Source: CAYJLC01 sp044426355 (GTDB lineage: Bacteria > Bacillota > Clostridia > Oscillospirales > Butyricicoccaceae). Taken from it: a stretch of DNA of 17,012 bases. A model generated the notes under the pieces. The model did not search any database. It saw only the letters and a list, made by a program, of their open reading frames with translations, and was not told the DNA's origin. Each line of letters begins with the position of its first letter. Position 1 is the first letter of the stretch. The translations under genes were made by a program, and so were the position numbers. Location: NCBI GenBank assembly GCA_044426355.1, contig JAWXUO010000044.1, positions 1 to 17,012 of the forward strand. The letters run 5' to 3'. Positions 1-7,530 of the stretch are shown one piece after another.

Positions 1-1
1 A

Positions 2-120
2 TTTTATAACTTGTACCAGTAAATTTTTTTACTAAAAGTAGTGTTTTTATTTTGACACTCGCCGTTTGGCAGTTCTTGTATCGTCAAGAACTCAATCGAA
101 AAACTTTTTAGAAAAGTTTT
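2..120 (+). repeat. Dispersed structured repeat, copy R1 (full unit, diverging at its distal end)
   Basis: The unit begins with TTTTAT (2-7) and TTGTACCA (11-18). It continues with a hairpin, AGTAAA (18-23) pairing with TTTACT (28-33), then AAAGTAGTG, a T-rich stretch and the near-invariant core GACACTCGCCGTTTGGC (54-70). A second hairpin follows, AGTTCTTG (71-78) with CAAGAACT (85-92), and a third, AAAACTTTT (100-108) with AAAAGTTTT (112-120). After about 121 the sequence departs from copies R2 and R5. This copy points toward the origin, unlike the other four. It may be preceded by another unit outside the window. Its function is not known to me. Confidence 0.85.
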
Positions 121-482
121 ACAAAATTCACTGTTTTGATTTATTTTATTTATAATAATTCGGCTTGAGTGGAGCTTAATAGGCTTGCTTTGTTCACCAC
201 TAACGTTCACTTTTGCTATATTTTTACTTATCTAATAGCACAAAACAGCCTTAATTTAAGTGTTCTTTTATATTTATAAGATTAATGCATACTTTTTAGT
301 AAAAAGTAAGTAGTTTTTTATTTTTCTTTAATTTTAAACTCTGCACAGACTAATTACGCATAAAAAAGTTCAAGCACAAATTAGGTGCTTTTTGACTGAA
401 AATTTAAGCTTATACATAAATTCGCATAAGCTATAGCTTAGTCTAAAACGCAAAGTCTTAAAATCACTTTACACCGAACCGT
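121..482. other. Non-coding AT-rich stretch with small palindromes
   Basis: I find no convincing gene here. Visible structures are a hairpin TACTTTTT/AAAAAGTA at 290-308, a hairpin AAGCAC/GTGCTT at 372-390 followed by a few T residues (a weak terminator at best), and a perfect 14-base palindrome at 427-440. The part next to 482 may be a continuation of repeat copy R2, because R2's partner R5 is cut by the right end of the window and its true far end is unknown. Confidence 0.4.
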
Positions 483-636
483 CAAAACCTAAATCAATCC
501 ACTACTTTGTTTTGCTAAAACTTTTCTAAAAAGTTTTTCTTTTGAGTTCTTGTAGATACAAGAACTGCCAAACGGCGAGTGTTAAAAGTAAAAACACTAC
601 TTTAGGTAATAAATTTAATTACCACAAATAATAAAA
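483..636 (-). repeat. Dispersed structured repeat, copy R2 (full unit)
   Basis: Read on the minus strand the unit starts with TTTTAT (636-631). Hairpin 1 is GGTAAT/ATTACC (623-618 with 610-605). The core AACACTCGCCGTTTGGC follows, then hairpin 2 with stem AGTTCTTGTA/TACAAGAACT (545-554 with 557-566) and hairpin 3 AAAACTTTT/AAAAGTTTT (517-525 with 529-537). Positions 483-531 are identical over 49 bases to the reverse complement of 16964-17012 in copy R5. It lies directly after the short copy R3, forming a two-unit composite. Confidence 0.9.
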
Positions 637-711
637 CTAGTAAGCCAAACGGCGAGTGCCAATAAAAAACATTACTTTAATTAATAACCTTAATTGGTAC
701 AAATCATAAAA
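637..711 (-). repeat. Dispersed structured repeat, copy R3 (short unit)
   Basis: This is a short version of the same unit. On the minus strand it has TTTTAT (711-706), TTGTACCA, hairpin 1 with arms at 695-690 and 684-679 (AATTAA/TTAATT), AAAGTAATG and the core GGCACTCGCCGTTTGGC. It lacks hairpins 2 and 3. After the core, a linker (TTACTAG) leads straight into copy R2, giving a unit-to-unit period of 75 bases. The same short-then-full order with nearly the same linker occurs at 16784-17012. Confidence 0.85.
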
Positions 712-793
712 ATTATGTTTTTATGGCACTTTATGTTGCACAAAATAACCTAAAACTATTATACCGAATGCCTCAAACCCTCTATTTTTTAAT

Positions 794-833
794 AAAAAAA
801 GACCTTACAAGTGATTTTTTCACTCGTAAAGTC
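794..833 (-). terminator. Rho-independent terminator of the rpmH-to-rsmG operon
   Basis: On the minus strand a long imperfect stem (833-820 pairing with 814-801, mismatched at 804/830 and 809/825) closes on a short A-rich loop. Seven T residues (800-794) follow immediately. It begins about 8 bases after the rsmG stop codon, so it ends the leftward operon. Confidence 0.9.
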
Positions 834-840
834 GTAATTT

Positions 841-1545
841 CTACATAGGTTTTGTCTTAATTTGTTTAAAAGCTCTCGGATATTTTTTATTAGTATTTTC
901 TATTTTTGTAATAATCACTATTCTATGCACAATATCAGTCGTTGGTATTTGATAGTCATAAATATCCTCAACCATTCCTCCAAGCCTTTCTATTGCTTCA
1001 TGCGACTGTTCGATTTCCTCATCGCAATTAATGCTCTTCATTGCTAAAAACAGTCCCCCCATTTTTACAAAAGGTAAACACAATTCGCATAATGTAGAAA
1101 GTGGTGCTACTGCACGTGACACAGCAATATCAAATTTCTCACGATATTTTTTATTATGTCCAAATTCTTCGGCACGTCCATGTATCGCCTCGAAATTTTT
1201 AAGGTCTGCACCTAAATCATTTAAAAAATCAATACGCTTTTTTTGGCTATCTAGCATAGTCATTTGTATACTATTTAGATAAAGTTTCATAGGCATTGAC
1301 GGAAAACCTGCTCCACAACCAACATCTATTACCTTTTTGCAATCAAAATCTTCTGCTAAATTTAGTGATAAACTGTCTAAAATATGCTTTGTTGCAAAGT
1401 CATAAGGGTCGGTTATTGCTGTTAAATCCATAACTTTGTTTTTTTCTAGCACTTTTTCGCTAAAATCAACTAATTTATCAACCGTTTTTTCTCTATCGTC
1501 AAGTTCCCACTCCGAAAGTCCCTTTAATATAGTTTCTCTAAGCAT
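841..1545 (-). CDS. rsmG: 16S rRNA (guanine-N7)-methyltransferase RsmG (GidB)
   Basis: RsmG methylates N7 of the conserved 530-loop guanine (G527 in E. coli numbering) of 16S rRNA using S-adenosylmethionine. The protein is 234 aa, normal for the family. The Rossmann-type SAM site is clear: VIDVGCGAGFP at residues 73-82, then LDSQKKR at 98-104 as the second nucleotide-binding strand, HGRAEE at 122-127, and the conserved SRAVAPL around 143-149. I chose the ATG at 1545 rather than a start 8 codons upstream because AGAGGGGG lies at good spacing before it; the upstream start lies within the mnmG end and has no such site. It overlaps the last 8 bases of mnmG, suggesting translational coupling. It is the last gene of the operon. 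No parA/parB follows, although those often sit here in Firmicutes. Confidence 0.95.
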   Translation of the reverse strand: MLRETILKGLSEWELDDREKTVDKLVDFSEKVLEKNKVMDLTAITDPYDFATKHILDSLSLNLAEDFDCKKVIDVGCGAGFPSMPMKLYLNSIQMTMLDSQKKRIDFLNDLGADLKNFEAIHGRAEEFGHNKKYREKFDIAVSRAVAPLSTLCELCLPFVKMGGLFLAMKSINCDEEIEQSHEAIERLGGMVEDIYDYQIPTTDIVHRIVIITKIENTNKKYPRAFKQIKTKPM

Positions 1546-3421
1546 TTTTTTCCCCCTCTGTCGATACAAAAATCATAAGTGCTGTTATATCAGCAGGATT
1601 TACACCAGAAATTCGTGACGCTTGACCAAAATTAACTGGACGTATTTTATCCAATTTTTGTCTTGCCTCAAGGCGAAGTGATGCAATATTTAGATAATCT
1701 ATATCTTGTGGCAACAATTTATCTTCGAATTTTTTGAAATTTTCTGCATCTTTTAATTGTCTGTCGATATATCCTTGATATTTTAGTAAAATTTCTACCT
1801 GTTCTTTGATAGCAATAGGTAAATCTTCTCTTTTTGGGTCTAAAACCTTAGTAAATTCATAAGTTACCTCAGGTCTTTTTATAAGGTCGGATATTTTTGC
1901 ACCAGATTTTAAAGGTGTACTATTAATACTTATCAAAGCATCATTTACTTCTTTCGAGTTTGTCACAGTAGTTTTACACAACCTGTGGATTTCTTTTTGG
2001 ACAATTTCGTATTTTTCTATAGTTTTCGCAAGTCTTTCATCAGAATTTAAACCAACTCTATGTCCTAGATGAACTAATCTTTGGTCTGCATTATCTTGAC
2101 GCAAAATTAAGCGATATTCCGAACGTGAAGTCATCATTCTATATGGCTCGTTTGTTCCTCTTGTAACTAAATCGTCGATAAGCGTGCCTATATATGCATC
2201 TGCACGGTTTAAAATTAGTGGTTCTTTACCTTTTATCTTTAAAGATGCATTTATTCCTGCAATAAGTCCTAATGCTCCAGCCTCTTCGTATCCAGATGTT
2301 CCACAAAATTGACCTGCTCCATAAAGTCCTGAAATTTTCTTAGTTTCAAGCGTTGGATACAGCTCTAAAGGGTCGATACAATCATATTCTATAGCATACG
2401 CAGGACGCATTATCTCTACACTTTCAAGCCCTTTTATAGTTTGCATAAAAGCAACTTGTACATCTTCTGGAAGCGAACTTGACATTCCTTGCACATACAT
2501 TTCCTCTGTATCAAGTCCCATAGGCTCGATAAAAAGCTGATGTCGTGGTTTTTCTGAAAAACGAACGATTTTATCTTCTATAGATGGACAATATCTAGGA
2601 CCTGTCCCCTCGATTTGACCAGAATATAAAGGTGAACGATGCAAATTCTCTCGAATTACCTCATGCGTTTGCTCATTTGTATAAGTTAAATGGCACGCAA
2701 CCTTATTTTCAAGCTCTTTTTCTGTTTCAAAAGAAAACGGAACAATATCCGTATCGCCCTCTTGAATTTCCATTTTAGAAAAATCAACACTTTTGCGATT
2801 TATACGAGCAGGTGTTCCAGTTTTAAATCTCATAAGATTTATCCCCAAGCTGTTGATACTTTCTGTTAATGAATTTGTAGCAAACATACCATCAGGGCCA
2901 CCCTCATAAGCTAGGTCACCTATTATTATTTTGCCACGCAAAAATGTTCCAGTTGCAATAATTACAGCAGAAACATTATAAATTGCACCTGTTTTTGCAA
3001 AAACTCCAGTAACTTTTCCATCTTCTACTATTATTTCTGCTATTTCATTTTGTTTTAGATACAAATTATCTTGTGTTTCTAAAACTTTTTTCATATATCT
3101 TTTATAATAATCACGGTCTGCTTGGGCTCTTAAAGAATGTACGGCAGGGCCTTTTCCACGGTTTAACATTCTATATTGAATACAAGAATGGTCTGCCGAA
3201 ATTGCCATTTGACCACCTAAAGCGTCAATTTCACGCACTAAATGACCTTTTGCCGTGCCACCTATAGCAGGATTACACGGCATATTGCCTACAGCATCTA
3301 AATTTACAGTAAAACACAAAGTTTTTAGCCCCATTCTTGCACAAGCAAGCGAGGCTTCTATTCCAGCATGACCAGCTCCTATTACAGCTACATCATAAGT
3401 TCCAGCATTAAATTTTTGCAT
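1538..3421 (-). CDS. mnmG: tRNA uridine 5-carboxymethylaminomethyl modification enzyme MnmG (GidA)
   Basis: MnmG is the FAD-dependent subunit that, with the GTPase MnmE, installs the aminomethyl or carboxymethylaminomethyl group on C5 of wobble uridine 34 in certain tRNAs, using methylene-tetrahydrofolate and glycine or ammonium. The 627-aa length is typical. The N-terminal dinucleotide-binding motif GAGHAG is at residues 15-20. The conserved PCNPAIGGTAKG segment is at 48-59, with Cys49. GPRYCPSIEDK contains Cys278, matching the catalytic Cys277 of E. coli. The ATG at 3421 is preceded by AGGTG. mnmE ends only 8 bases upstream, so the two partner subunits are made from adjacent cistrons. The 3' end overlaps rsmG by 8 bases. 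Confidence 0.97.
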   Translation of the reverse strand: MQKFNAGTYDVAVIGAGHAGIEASLACARMGLKTLCFTVNLDAVGNMPCNPAIGGTAKGHLVREIDALGGQMAISADHSCIQYRMLNRGKGPAVHSLRAQADRDYYKRYMKKVLETQDNLYLKQNEIAEIIVEDGKVTGVFAKTGAIYNVSAVIIATGTFLRGKIIIGDLAYEGGPDGMFATNSLTESINSLGINLMRFKTGTPARINRKSVDFSKMEIQEGDTDIVPFSFETEKELENKVACHLTYTNEQTHEVIRENLHRSPLYSGQIEGTGPRYCPSIEDKIVRFSEKPRHQLFIEPMGLDTEEMYVQGMSSSLPEDVQVAFMQTIKGLESVEIMRPAYAIEYDCIDPLELYPTLETKKISGLYGAGQFCGTSGYEEAGALGLIAGINASLKIKGKEPLILNRADAYIGTLIDDLVTRGTNEPYRMMTSRSEYRLILRQDNADQRLVHLGHRVGLNSDERLAKTIEKYEIVQKEIHRLCKTTVTNSKEVNDALISINSTPLKSGAKISDLIKRPEVTYEFTKVLDPKREDLPIAIKEQVEILLKYQGYIDRQLKDAENFKKFEDKLLPQDIDYLNIASLRLEARQKLDKIRPVNFGQASRISGVNPADITALMIFVSTEGEKNA

Positions 3422-3429
3422 TTTTTCAC

Positions 3430-4797
3430 CTACTTACCTACACAGAAATTTTCAAATATTTTGTTTATAACATCTTCTGTTACAGATTTTCCTGTAATTT
3501 GCGAAAGCTCGACCATCGCACCCTCAGCGTCCATAGTTACAGCGTCTGGTGTCATTCCCATTTGTAACGCATTTAGAGCTTCTTTACATCTGTTTCCAGC
3601 TCTTTCTATAGCTTCGGCTTGTCTTGCATTCGTTATAATTTCGCCATTATAAGAAATATCTTGCATACCGATTATCTCTAGTATTTTTTCGGTAATTTTT
3701 TCCATATTTACATTGTTTTTCGCAGAGATTTCCACAACATGTGCAAAAGTTTGTGTAATCTTTTGCATATCTATATTTCGCTCTAAATCCGATTTATTTA
3801 TTATTGCTATACAATTTTTTTCTTCTATTTTAGAAATTGCAAGCATATCGTCACAATCAAGCTTTTGATTTCCATCAAAAACAGCTAAAACAATTTTAGA
3901 ATTTGCTACATTTTCGATAGCTCTCTCTACACCGATTTTTTCTACCTCGTCTGTTGTTTCTCGAAGTCCTGCTGTATCTGATAATTTTAACGCAATTGGT
4001 CCTACTTTTATATATTCTTCGATAATATCTCGTGTAGTTCCTGCAATATTTGTAACTATCGCCTTTTCTTTTCCAGATAAAGCATTTAAAATAGATGATT
4101 TTCCTACATTTGGTTTACCTATTATCGCACAATCTATGCCATCTCGCATAATTTTTCCTTTTTCAAAACTTTTTGCTAAAGAAAAAAGCTCGTTTGTTGC
4201 ATTTGTTAAAACTTTTAACGAATTTTCATAAGTAAAAGGGTCGATTTCTTCGTCTGGATAGTCTACAAGGGCATGAAAATGGGCAATGAGTTCTACAACA
4301 TCATTGCTTATCTTTGTTATTTTGTTTTCTACTACTCCACCTAGCTGACCTACAGCATTTTGTGCAACTTCTAAAGTTTTTGCAGAGATTATGTCAGAAA
4401 CTGCTTCTGAAGCTGATAAATCTAGCTTGCCCGATAAAAACGCTCTTTTGGTAAACTCTCCAGCTAAAGCAAGTCTTGCACCATTTTTAACACAATTTTT
4501 TAAAGTTTCTTCTAAAATCGCAGTAGAACCATGACATTGAATTTCTGCCATATCTTCTCCTGTATACGTATTAGGACCTTTCATAAAAACTGCTAAACAA
4601 TGGTCGATAGGCACATCTTCTCTTGAAAAAAGTGTGCCTATTGTCATTTTTCTGCTAGGACTTGTAGAAAGTCTTTCGCTATATGTTGGTTTAAATATTT
4701 TATCCACAACTTGTGGAGTATTAGGACCACTTATTCGTACTATTCCGATAGCACTTGTTACAGGTGGTGTCGAGATAGCTGTTATAGTTTCATTCAT
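3430..4797 (-). CDS. mnmE: tRNA modification GTPase MnmE (TrmE)
   Basis: MnmE is the GTPase and tetrahydrofolate-binding partner of MnmG in wobble-uridine modification of tRNA. At 455 aa it has the full three-part layout: an N-terminal tetrahydrofolate-binding domain (about 1-118), a helical domain, and an inserted G domain. G motifs are visible: P-loop GKPNVGKSS at 227-235, GTTRD at 253-257, DTAG at 274-277 and NKSD at 334-337. The C-terminal CxGK signature (Cys452 to Lys455) is intact; this cysteine and motif are needed for modification in studied homologues. The ATG is preceded by AGGAG at six bases. khpB ends 9 bases upstream and mnmG starts 8 bases downstream, so all are co-transcribed. 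Confidence 0.97.
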   Translation of the reverse strand: MNETITAISTPPVTSAIGIVRISGPNTPQVVDKIFKPTYSERLSTSPSRKMTIGTLFSREDVPIDHCLAVFMKGPNTYTGEDMAEIQCHGSTAILEETLKNCVKNGARLALAGEFTKRAFLSGKLDLSASEAVSDIISAKTLEVAQNAVGQLGGVVENKITKISNDVVELIAHFHALVDYPDEEIDPFTYENSLKVLTNATNELFSLAKSFEKGKIMRDGIDCAIIGKPNVGKSSILNALSGKEKAIVTNIAGTTRDIIEEYIKVGPIALKLSDTAGLRETTDEVEKIGVERAIENVANSKIVLAVFDGNQKLDCDDMLAISKIEEKNCIAIINKSDLERNIDMQKITQTFAHVVEISAKNNVNMEKITEKILEIIGMQDISYNGEIITNARQAEAIERAGNRCKEALNALQMGMTPDAVTMDAEGAMVELSQITGKSVTEDVINKIFENFCVGK

Positions 4798-4806
4798 AAG
4801 CTACTC

Positions 4807-5673
4807 CTATTTATCTTTTTTTCCTTCGCCAAATCCGATAACAACACGACGGCTTGGTTCTTTTCCTGTAGAATAAGTATAAACTCCTTCGAAATCTTGT
4901 AAAACTTCGTGAATTTTTCTTCTTTCATAAGGATTCATTGGTTCTAAAGTCATATTTTTCTTGTTTTTAAGTACTTTATTACCCATTTTATAAGCTAATT
5001 TTTCTAACGTTAAATCTCTTTTTTCTCTGTAGTTTTCGCAGTTTAAACGAACTTTAACATCTTTTTCTTCGCTTTTTTTAGATACTAAATTTGCAATATA
5101 TTGAATAGCATCTAAAGTATCTCCACGTCTACCTATCGCATTTCCTAAGTTTTCACCTTCGATACATGCGTTTACAGTATCTGCATCGCCTACTAAAATT
5201 TCGCAAGTTCCGTTTATATCCATTTTTTCTAAAAGACCATCTATAAATTCTTTAACTATTTGCTCTTTTTCTGTTAAAACTTCTTTTTTAGGTATAACAG
5301 GGAATGTTTTTTCTTCGAAATTTTGTTTTTCAGAATTTTTTGGCTCATATGAAGTTTTTTCTTGTGCTTTTTTTGGTGCTTTTTCTTTTATTTCTGTTTT
5401 AACTTCTGCCTTAGGCTCTTTTTTAGGTTCATCTTTAACTTCTTTTTTAACAGCTTGTTTAGGCTCATGTTTAACTTCTTTTGTTTTTTCTTCTTTTGTT
5501 TCTTTTAAAGTTAAACGAACTTTAGCTTTTGATGCCCCAAACCCAAAAAATCCTGATTTTGGTTGGCTTAAAACTTCTCTTTCTACTTCATCTATAGATA
5601 CATCAAGTTCACTAAGACCTCTTTGAATTGCTTCTGCAACGGTGTTTCCTTGTACTTCAATACTTTTTGGCAT
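4807..5673 (-). CDS. khpB: RNA-binding protein KhpB (Jag/SpoIIIJ-associated protein)
   Basis: This 288-aa protein has the three Jag domains. The N-terminal Jag_N domain (about 1-58) includes the SGFFGFG segment. A long Lys/Glu/Pro-rich, probably disordered linker follows (about 58-133), then a KH domain whose GxxG loop reads GRRG at 181-184. The C-terminal R3H domain has the R-x3-H signature (Arg251, His255). KhpB binds RNA and in streptococci and other Firmicutes works with KhpA in control of cell division and elongation; that role here is inference. I start at the ATG at 5673 because GAGG lies 8 bases before it. A GTG three codons upstream overlaps that site and would have none of its own. 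The linker is longer than in many homologues. It follows yidC closely, the yidC stop abutting its ribosome binding site. Confidence 0.93.
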   Translation of the reverse strand: MPKSIEVQGNTVAEAIQRGLSELDVSIDEVEREVLSQPKSGFFGFGASKAKVRLTLKETKEEKTKEVKHEPKQAVKKEVKDEPKKEPKAEVKTEIKEKAPKKAQEKTSYEPKNSEKQNFEEKTFPVIPKKEVLTEKEQIVKEFIDGLLEKMDINGTCEILVGDADTVNACIEGENLGNAIGRRGDTLDAIQYIANLVSKKSEEKDVKVRLNCENYREKRDLTLEKLAYKMGNKVLKNKKNMTLEPMNPYERRKIHEVLQDFEGVYTYSTGKEPSRRVVIGFGEGKKDK

Positions 5674-5685
5674 AATTTTCACCTC

Positions 5686-6621
5686 TTATTTTTTCTTTTT
5701 GTTCTTTTTTTCTTCTTCTTTTCTTTTTTGGTCTTCTTTTTTTAGTTCTATCTCTTTTAATCTATTTCTTTCTGCACGTTCTGCAGTTTCTTTTTTCAAA
5801 GCTTCTTCTTGTTCTTCAAGTTTATTTACATATTTGGTTAAAAACACTTCTTGAATCATAGATAGAATATTACCAGTTATTAAATATACACCGATACCAG
5901 CTGGTAAAATAAAACCAAAGTATGCTGACATAAATGGCATAGTTATCATCATAGATTTCATCGCAGGTGGTTGTTCTACATCTTTTGTTCCTTGCATTTT
6001 TTGCGTTACTTGCATAGAAAAATACGAAATTATGCCTGATAAAACAGGTATTAATATTAATAATTTAGGTCCTGATGTTAAACTTGGTGTCATAGCTAGG
6101 TTAAAACCTAAGAAATCAAAGTCAATTTTCATTAAATTCTCTGAAATACCTGCTACTTTATCAAAATTATTAAAAACTTGGCTTGCAATATTAATTTCTG
6201 ACAATCTTAAAGATGTTACTTCTATATTCAAAATAGAGGCTATTTGCATTATTTTTTCTTCTTCAATACGCATAATATACGTTAAAGGTTGTTGTATTAC
6301 ATAGTATAAACCTATCATAATTGGCATTGTGATAAGTGTTGGCAAACACGAGCCTGCTGGATTTACTTGCTCATCTTGATAGATTTTTGCAATTTCCTCT
6401 TGTTGCTTTTGTTTGTTGTTCGCATATTTTTTTTGAATTTCTTGTATTCTAGGTTGTAGTTTTTGTACTTGTTTTATAGATCTTTTACTTTTTAACATAA
6501 GTGGTAATAAAATCAACTTTGTAAATACAGTAAAAACTATTAAAGACAGACCATACGAACCAATTAATTCATAAATAAGCTTTAATACCCAACCAAATGG
6601 AATTGCGATGAAATCAAACAT
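5686..6621 (-). CDS. yidC: Membrane protein insertase YidC/Oxa1 family
   Basis: YidC inserts and folds membrane proteins, alone or with SecYEG. The 311-aa protein starts directly with a hydrophobic segment and shows no lipobox or long signal peptide, as in many clostridial forms. Likely membrane segments lie near residues 5-20, 22-43, 95-113, 187-205, and two close together within 224-262. Lys35 sits where the conserved groove arginine of B. subtilis SpoIIIJ is found, keeping a positive charge. The cytosolic hairpin (about 44-85) is basic, and the C-terminus (about 265-311) is a highly charged Lys/Glu tail ending in a lysine run, suited to ribosome contact. The ATG has GGAGG upstream. Its neighbours yidD and khpB are the usual partners. 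Confidence 0.95.
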   Translation of the reverse strand: MFDFIAIPFGWVLKLIYELIGSYGLSLIVFTVFTKLILLPLMLKSKRSIKQVQKLQPRIQEIQKKYANNKQKQQEEIAKIYQDEQVNPAGSCLPTLITMPIMIGLYYVIQQPLTYIMRIEEEKIMQIASILNIEVTSLRLSEINIASQVFNNFDKVAGISENLMKIDFDFLGFNLAMTPSLTSGPKLLILIPVLSGIISYFSMQVTQKMQGTKDVEQPPAMKSMMITMPFMSAYFGFILPAGIGVYLITGNILSMIQEVFLTKYVNKLEEQEEALKKETAERAERNRLKEIELKKEDQKRKEEEKKNKKKK

Positions 6622-6651
6622 TAATATTCCTCCAATGTTTTAAATGTTTTT

Positions 6652-6879
6652 TTAAGGAACAGGGTCGTAAAATCCTCTTTTTGTAAAAGGATTGCATCTT
6701 CCTATTCTTTTTATTGCAAGATAACTTCCTTTTATAACTCCATATTTATCAATAGCTTCTATTGCATAACATGAACATGTAGGAATATATCTACAACATG
6801 GTGTTTTATAGCGTGAGTACCCATATTGGTACATAAATATCAATTTTTTAACTAGTTTTTTCGCTAGATTGTTCATCAT
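6652..6879 (-). CDS. yidD: Membrane protein insertion efficiency factor YidD
   Basis: YidD is a small membrane-associated protein that helps YidC-dependent insertion. The 75-aa product shows the family pattern: a basic amphipathic N-terminus, then the cysteine-rich CCRYIPTCS segment, YAIEAI, KYG, an invariant RIGRCNPF-like motif and the C-terminal YDPVP. The start is uncertain: ATG codons at 6879 and 6876 follow an AGGTG at suitable spacing, while a GTG at 6885 in frame is less likely because it lies within that site. The 5' end overlaps rnpA by 32 bases, which is common for this pair. yidC begins 30 bases downstream. Confidence 0.92.
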   Translation of the reverse strand: MMNNLAKKLVKKLIFMYQYGYSRYKTPCCRYIPTCSCYAIEAIDKYGVIKGSYLAIKRIGRCNPFTKRGFYDPVP

Positions 6880-7207
6880 AAACACCTAACTTTCTTAAGT
6901 TTTTGTAAAGAGATTTTTCGATTTGTTCGTAGCTTGCACCTTTTGCTTGTGTTCTCGCAACAACTACTATATCTATCCCATTTTTTACAGATGCTTTTTT
7001 AAGATGAAAAGCACTTTTTATTATTCTTCTTATTTTGTTTCTTCCTACAGCTTTATCTATTTTGTTACTAACTGTTATACCAAGTCGTGGTATTTTTTTG
7101 TAGTTTTTAAAGATATATACTGCAAGAAAACTATCGGCACAAGACTTGCCTCTTTTGTAGACACGTCTAAATTCGTAGTTTTCTTTGATAGATTCTATTT
7201 TTTTCAT
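6848..7207 (-). CDS. rnpA: Ribonuclease P protein component
   Basis: This is the protein subunit of RNase P, which with the catalytic RNA (not in this window) removes 5' leaders from precursor tRNAs. At 119 aa it is of usual size. The family signature is present: the basic RNR helix GRNKIRR at residues 55-61, preceded by GITVSNKI-type strand residues (43-50) and followed by IDIVVVAR (78-85). The N-terminal FRRVYKRG segment contributes to the substrate cleft. The ATG is preceded by AAAGGAG. It lies downstream of rpmH after a 159-base spacer containing two hairpins, so its expression may be adjusted relative to L34. The 3' end overlaps yidD. Confidence 0.96.
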   Translation of the reverse strand: MKKIESIKENYEFRRVYKRGKSCADSFLAVYIFKNYKKIPRLGITVSNKIDKAVGRNKIRRIIKSAFHLKKASVKNGIDIVVVARTQAKGASYEQIEKSLYKNLRKLGVYDEQSSEKTS

Positions 7208-7217
7208 TTTTTCTCCT

Positions 7218-7256
7218 TTAAAATAAAGCTAAATGCCCGTTTGCACTTTATTTTAA
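7218..7256 (-). promoter_or_regulatory. Hairpin abutting the rnpA ribosome binding site
   Basis: An 11-bp perfect stem pairs 7246-7256 with 7218-7228. It is topped by a small TGC/GCA helix (7234-7236 with 7243-7245) and a six-base loop. On the minus-strand transcript the 3' arm runs into the first bases of the AAAGGAG site of rnpA. It could limit ribosome access or protect a processed 5' end. The structure is seen; the role is inferred. Confidence 0.5.
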
Positions 7257-7315
7257 GCTAAATTATGAAATACGATGGCCAAATTTTTTGCCAAAGCTAC
7301 GGTTATTATTACCGC

Positions 7316-7348
7316 CATTAAAAAACATAGGTCGCCTTTATGGCGACC
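7316..7348 (-). terminator. Hairpin after rpmH, possible partial terminator or processing site
   Basis: A seven-bp GC-rich stem (GGTCGCC at 7330-7336 with GGCGACC at 7342-7348) has a five-base loop. On the minus strand it is followed, after a gap of about four bases, by six T residues (7325-7320). It lies about 18 bases after the rpmH stop. The offset T-run makes full termination doubtful. Partial read-through would give more rpmH than downstream mRNA. Confidence 0.55.
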
Positions 7349-7366
7349 ATTAATATAGCAATTTAC

Positions 7367-7501
7367 TTAGTGTGTAAGTCTTGCTCTGCCTCTTGCACGT
7401 CTTTTAGCTAGAATTTTTCTTCCACTAGAAGTTTTCATTCTTTTTCTAAAACCATGTTCTTTGCTACGTTGACGTTTTTTAGGTTGATATGTTCTTGTCA
7501 T
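7367..7501 (-). CDS. rpmH: 50S ribosomal protein L34
   Basis: L34 is a small, very basic protein of the large ribosomal subunit. The 44-aa product is the standard length and keeps the family sequence: the N-terminal TYQPKKRQR, the HGFRKRM core and the Arg/Lys/Gly/Ala-rich C-terminus ending LTH. A longer reading frame upstream exists, but the ATG at 7501 is right because GGGAGGTG lies just before it, inside that longer frame. It is the first gene of the leftward operon, driven by the promoter at 7594-7622. Confidence 0.97.
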   Translation of the reverse strand: MTRTYQPKKRQRSKEHGFRKRMKTSSGRKILAKRRARGRARLTH

Positions 7502-7530
7502 ATTAACACCTCCCATTAGTATTTTTTTAT

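Noticed and set aside
4..210. 68-codon minus-strand open frame over repeat R1
   Set aside because: It reads straight through the repeat hairpins and core, has no good ribosome binding site, and matches no family I recognise. A reading frame that comes from a repeat is more likely accidental.
841..1569. Longer rsmG start at 1569
   Set aside because: The ATG at 1545 has AGAGGGGG directly upstream, and the extra eight residues are not typical of RsmG.
3368..3652. 94-codon plus-strand frame across the mnmE-mnmG junction
   Set aside because: It is a shadow of two conserved genes on the other strand. Its hydrophobic look follows from the antisense codons.
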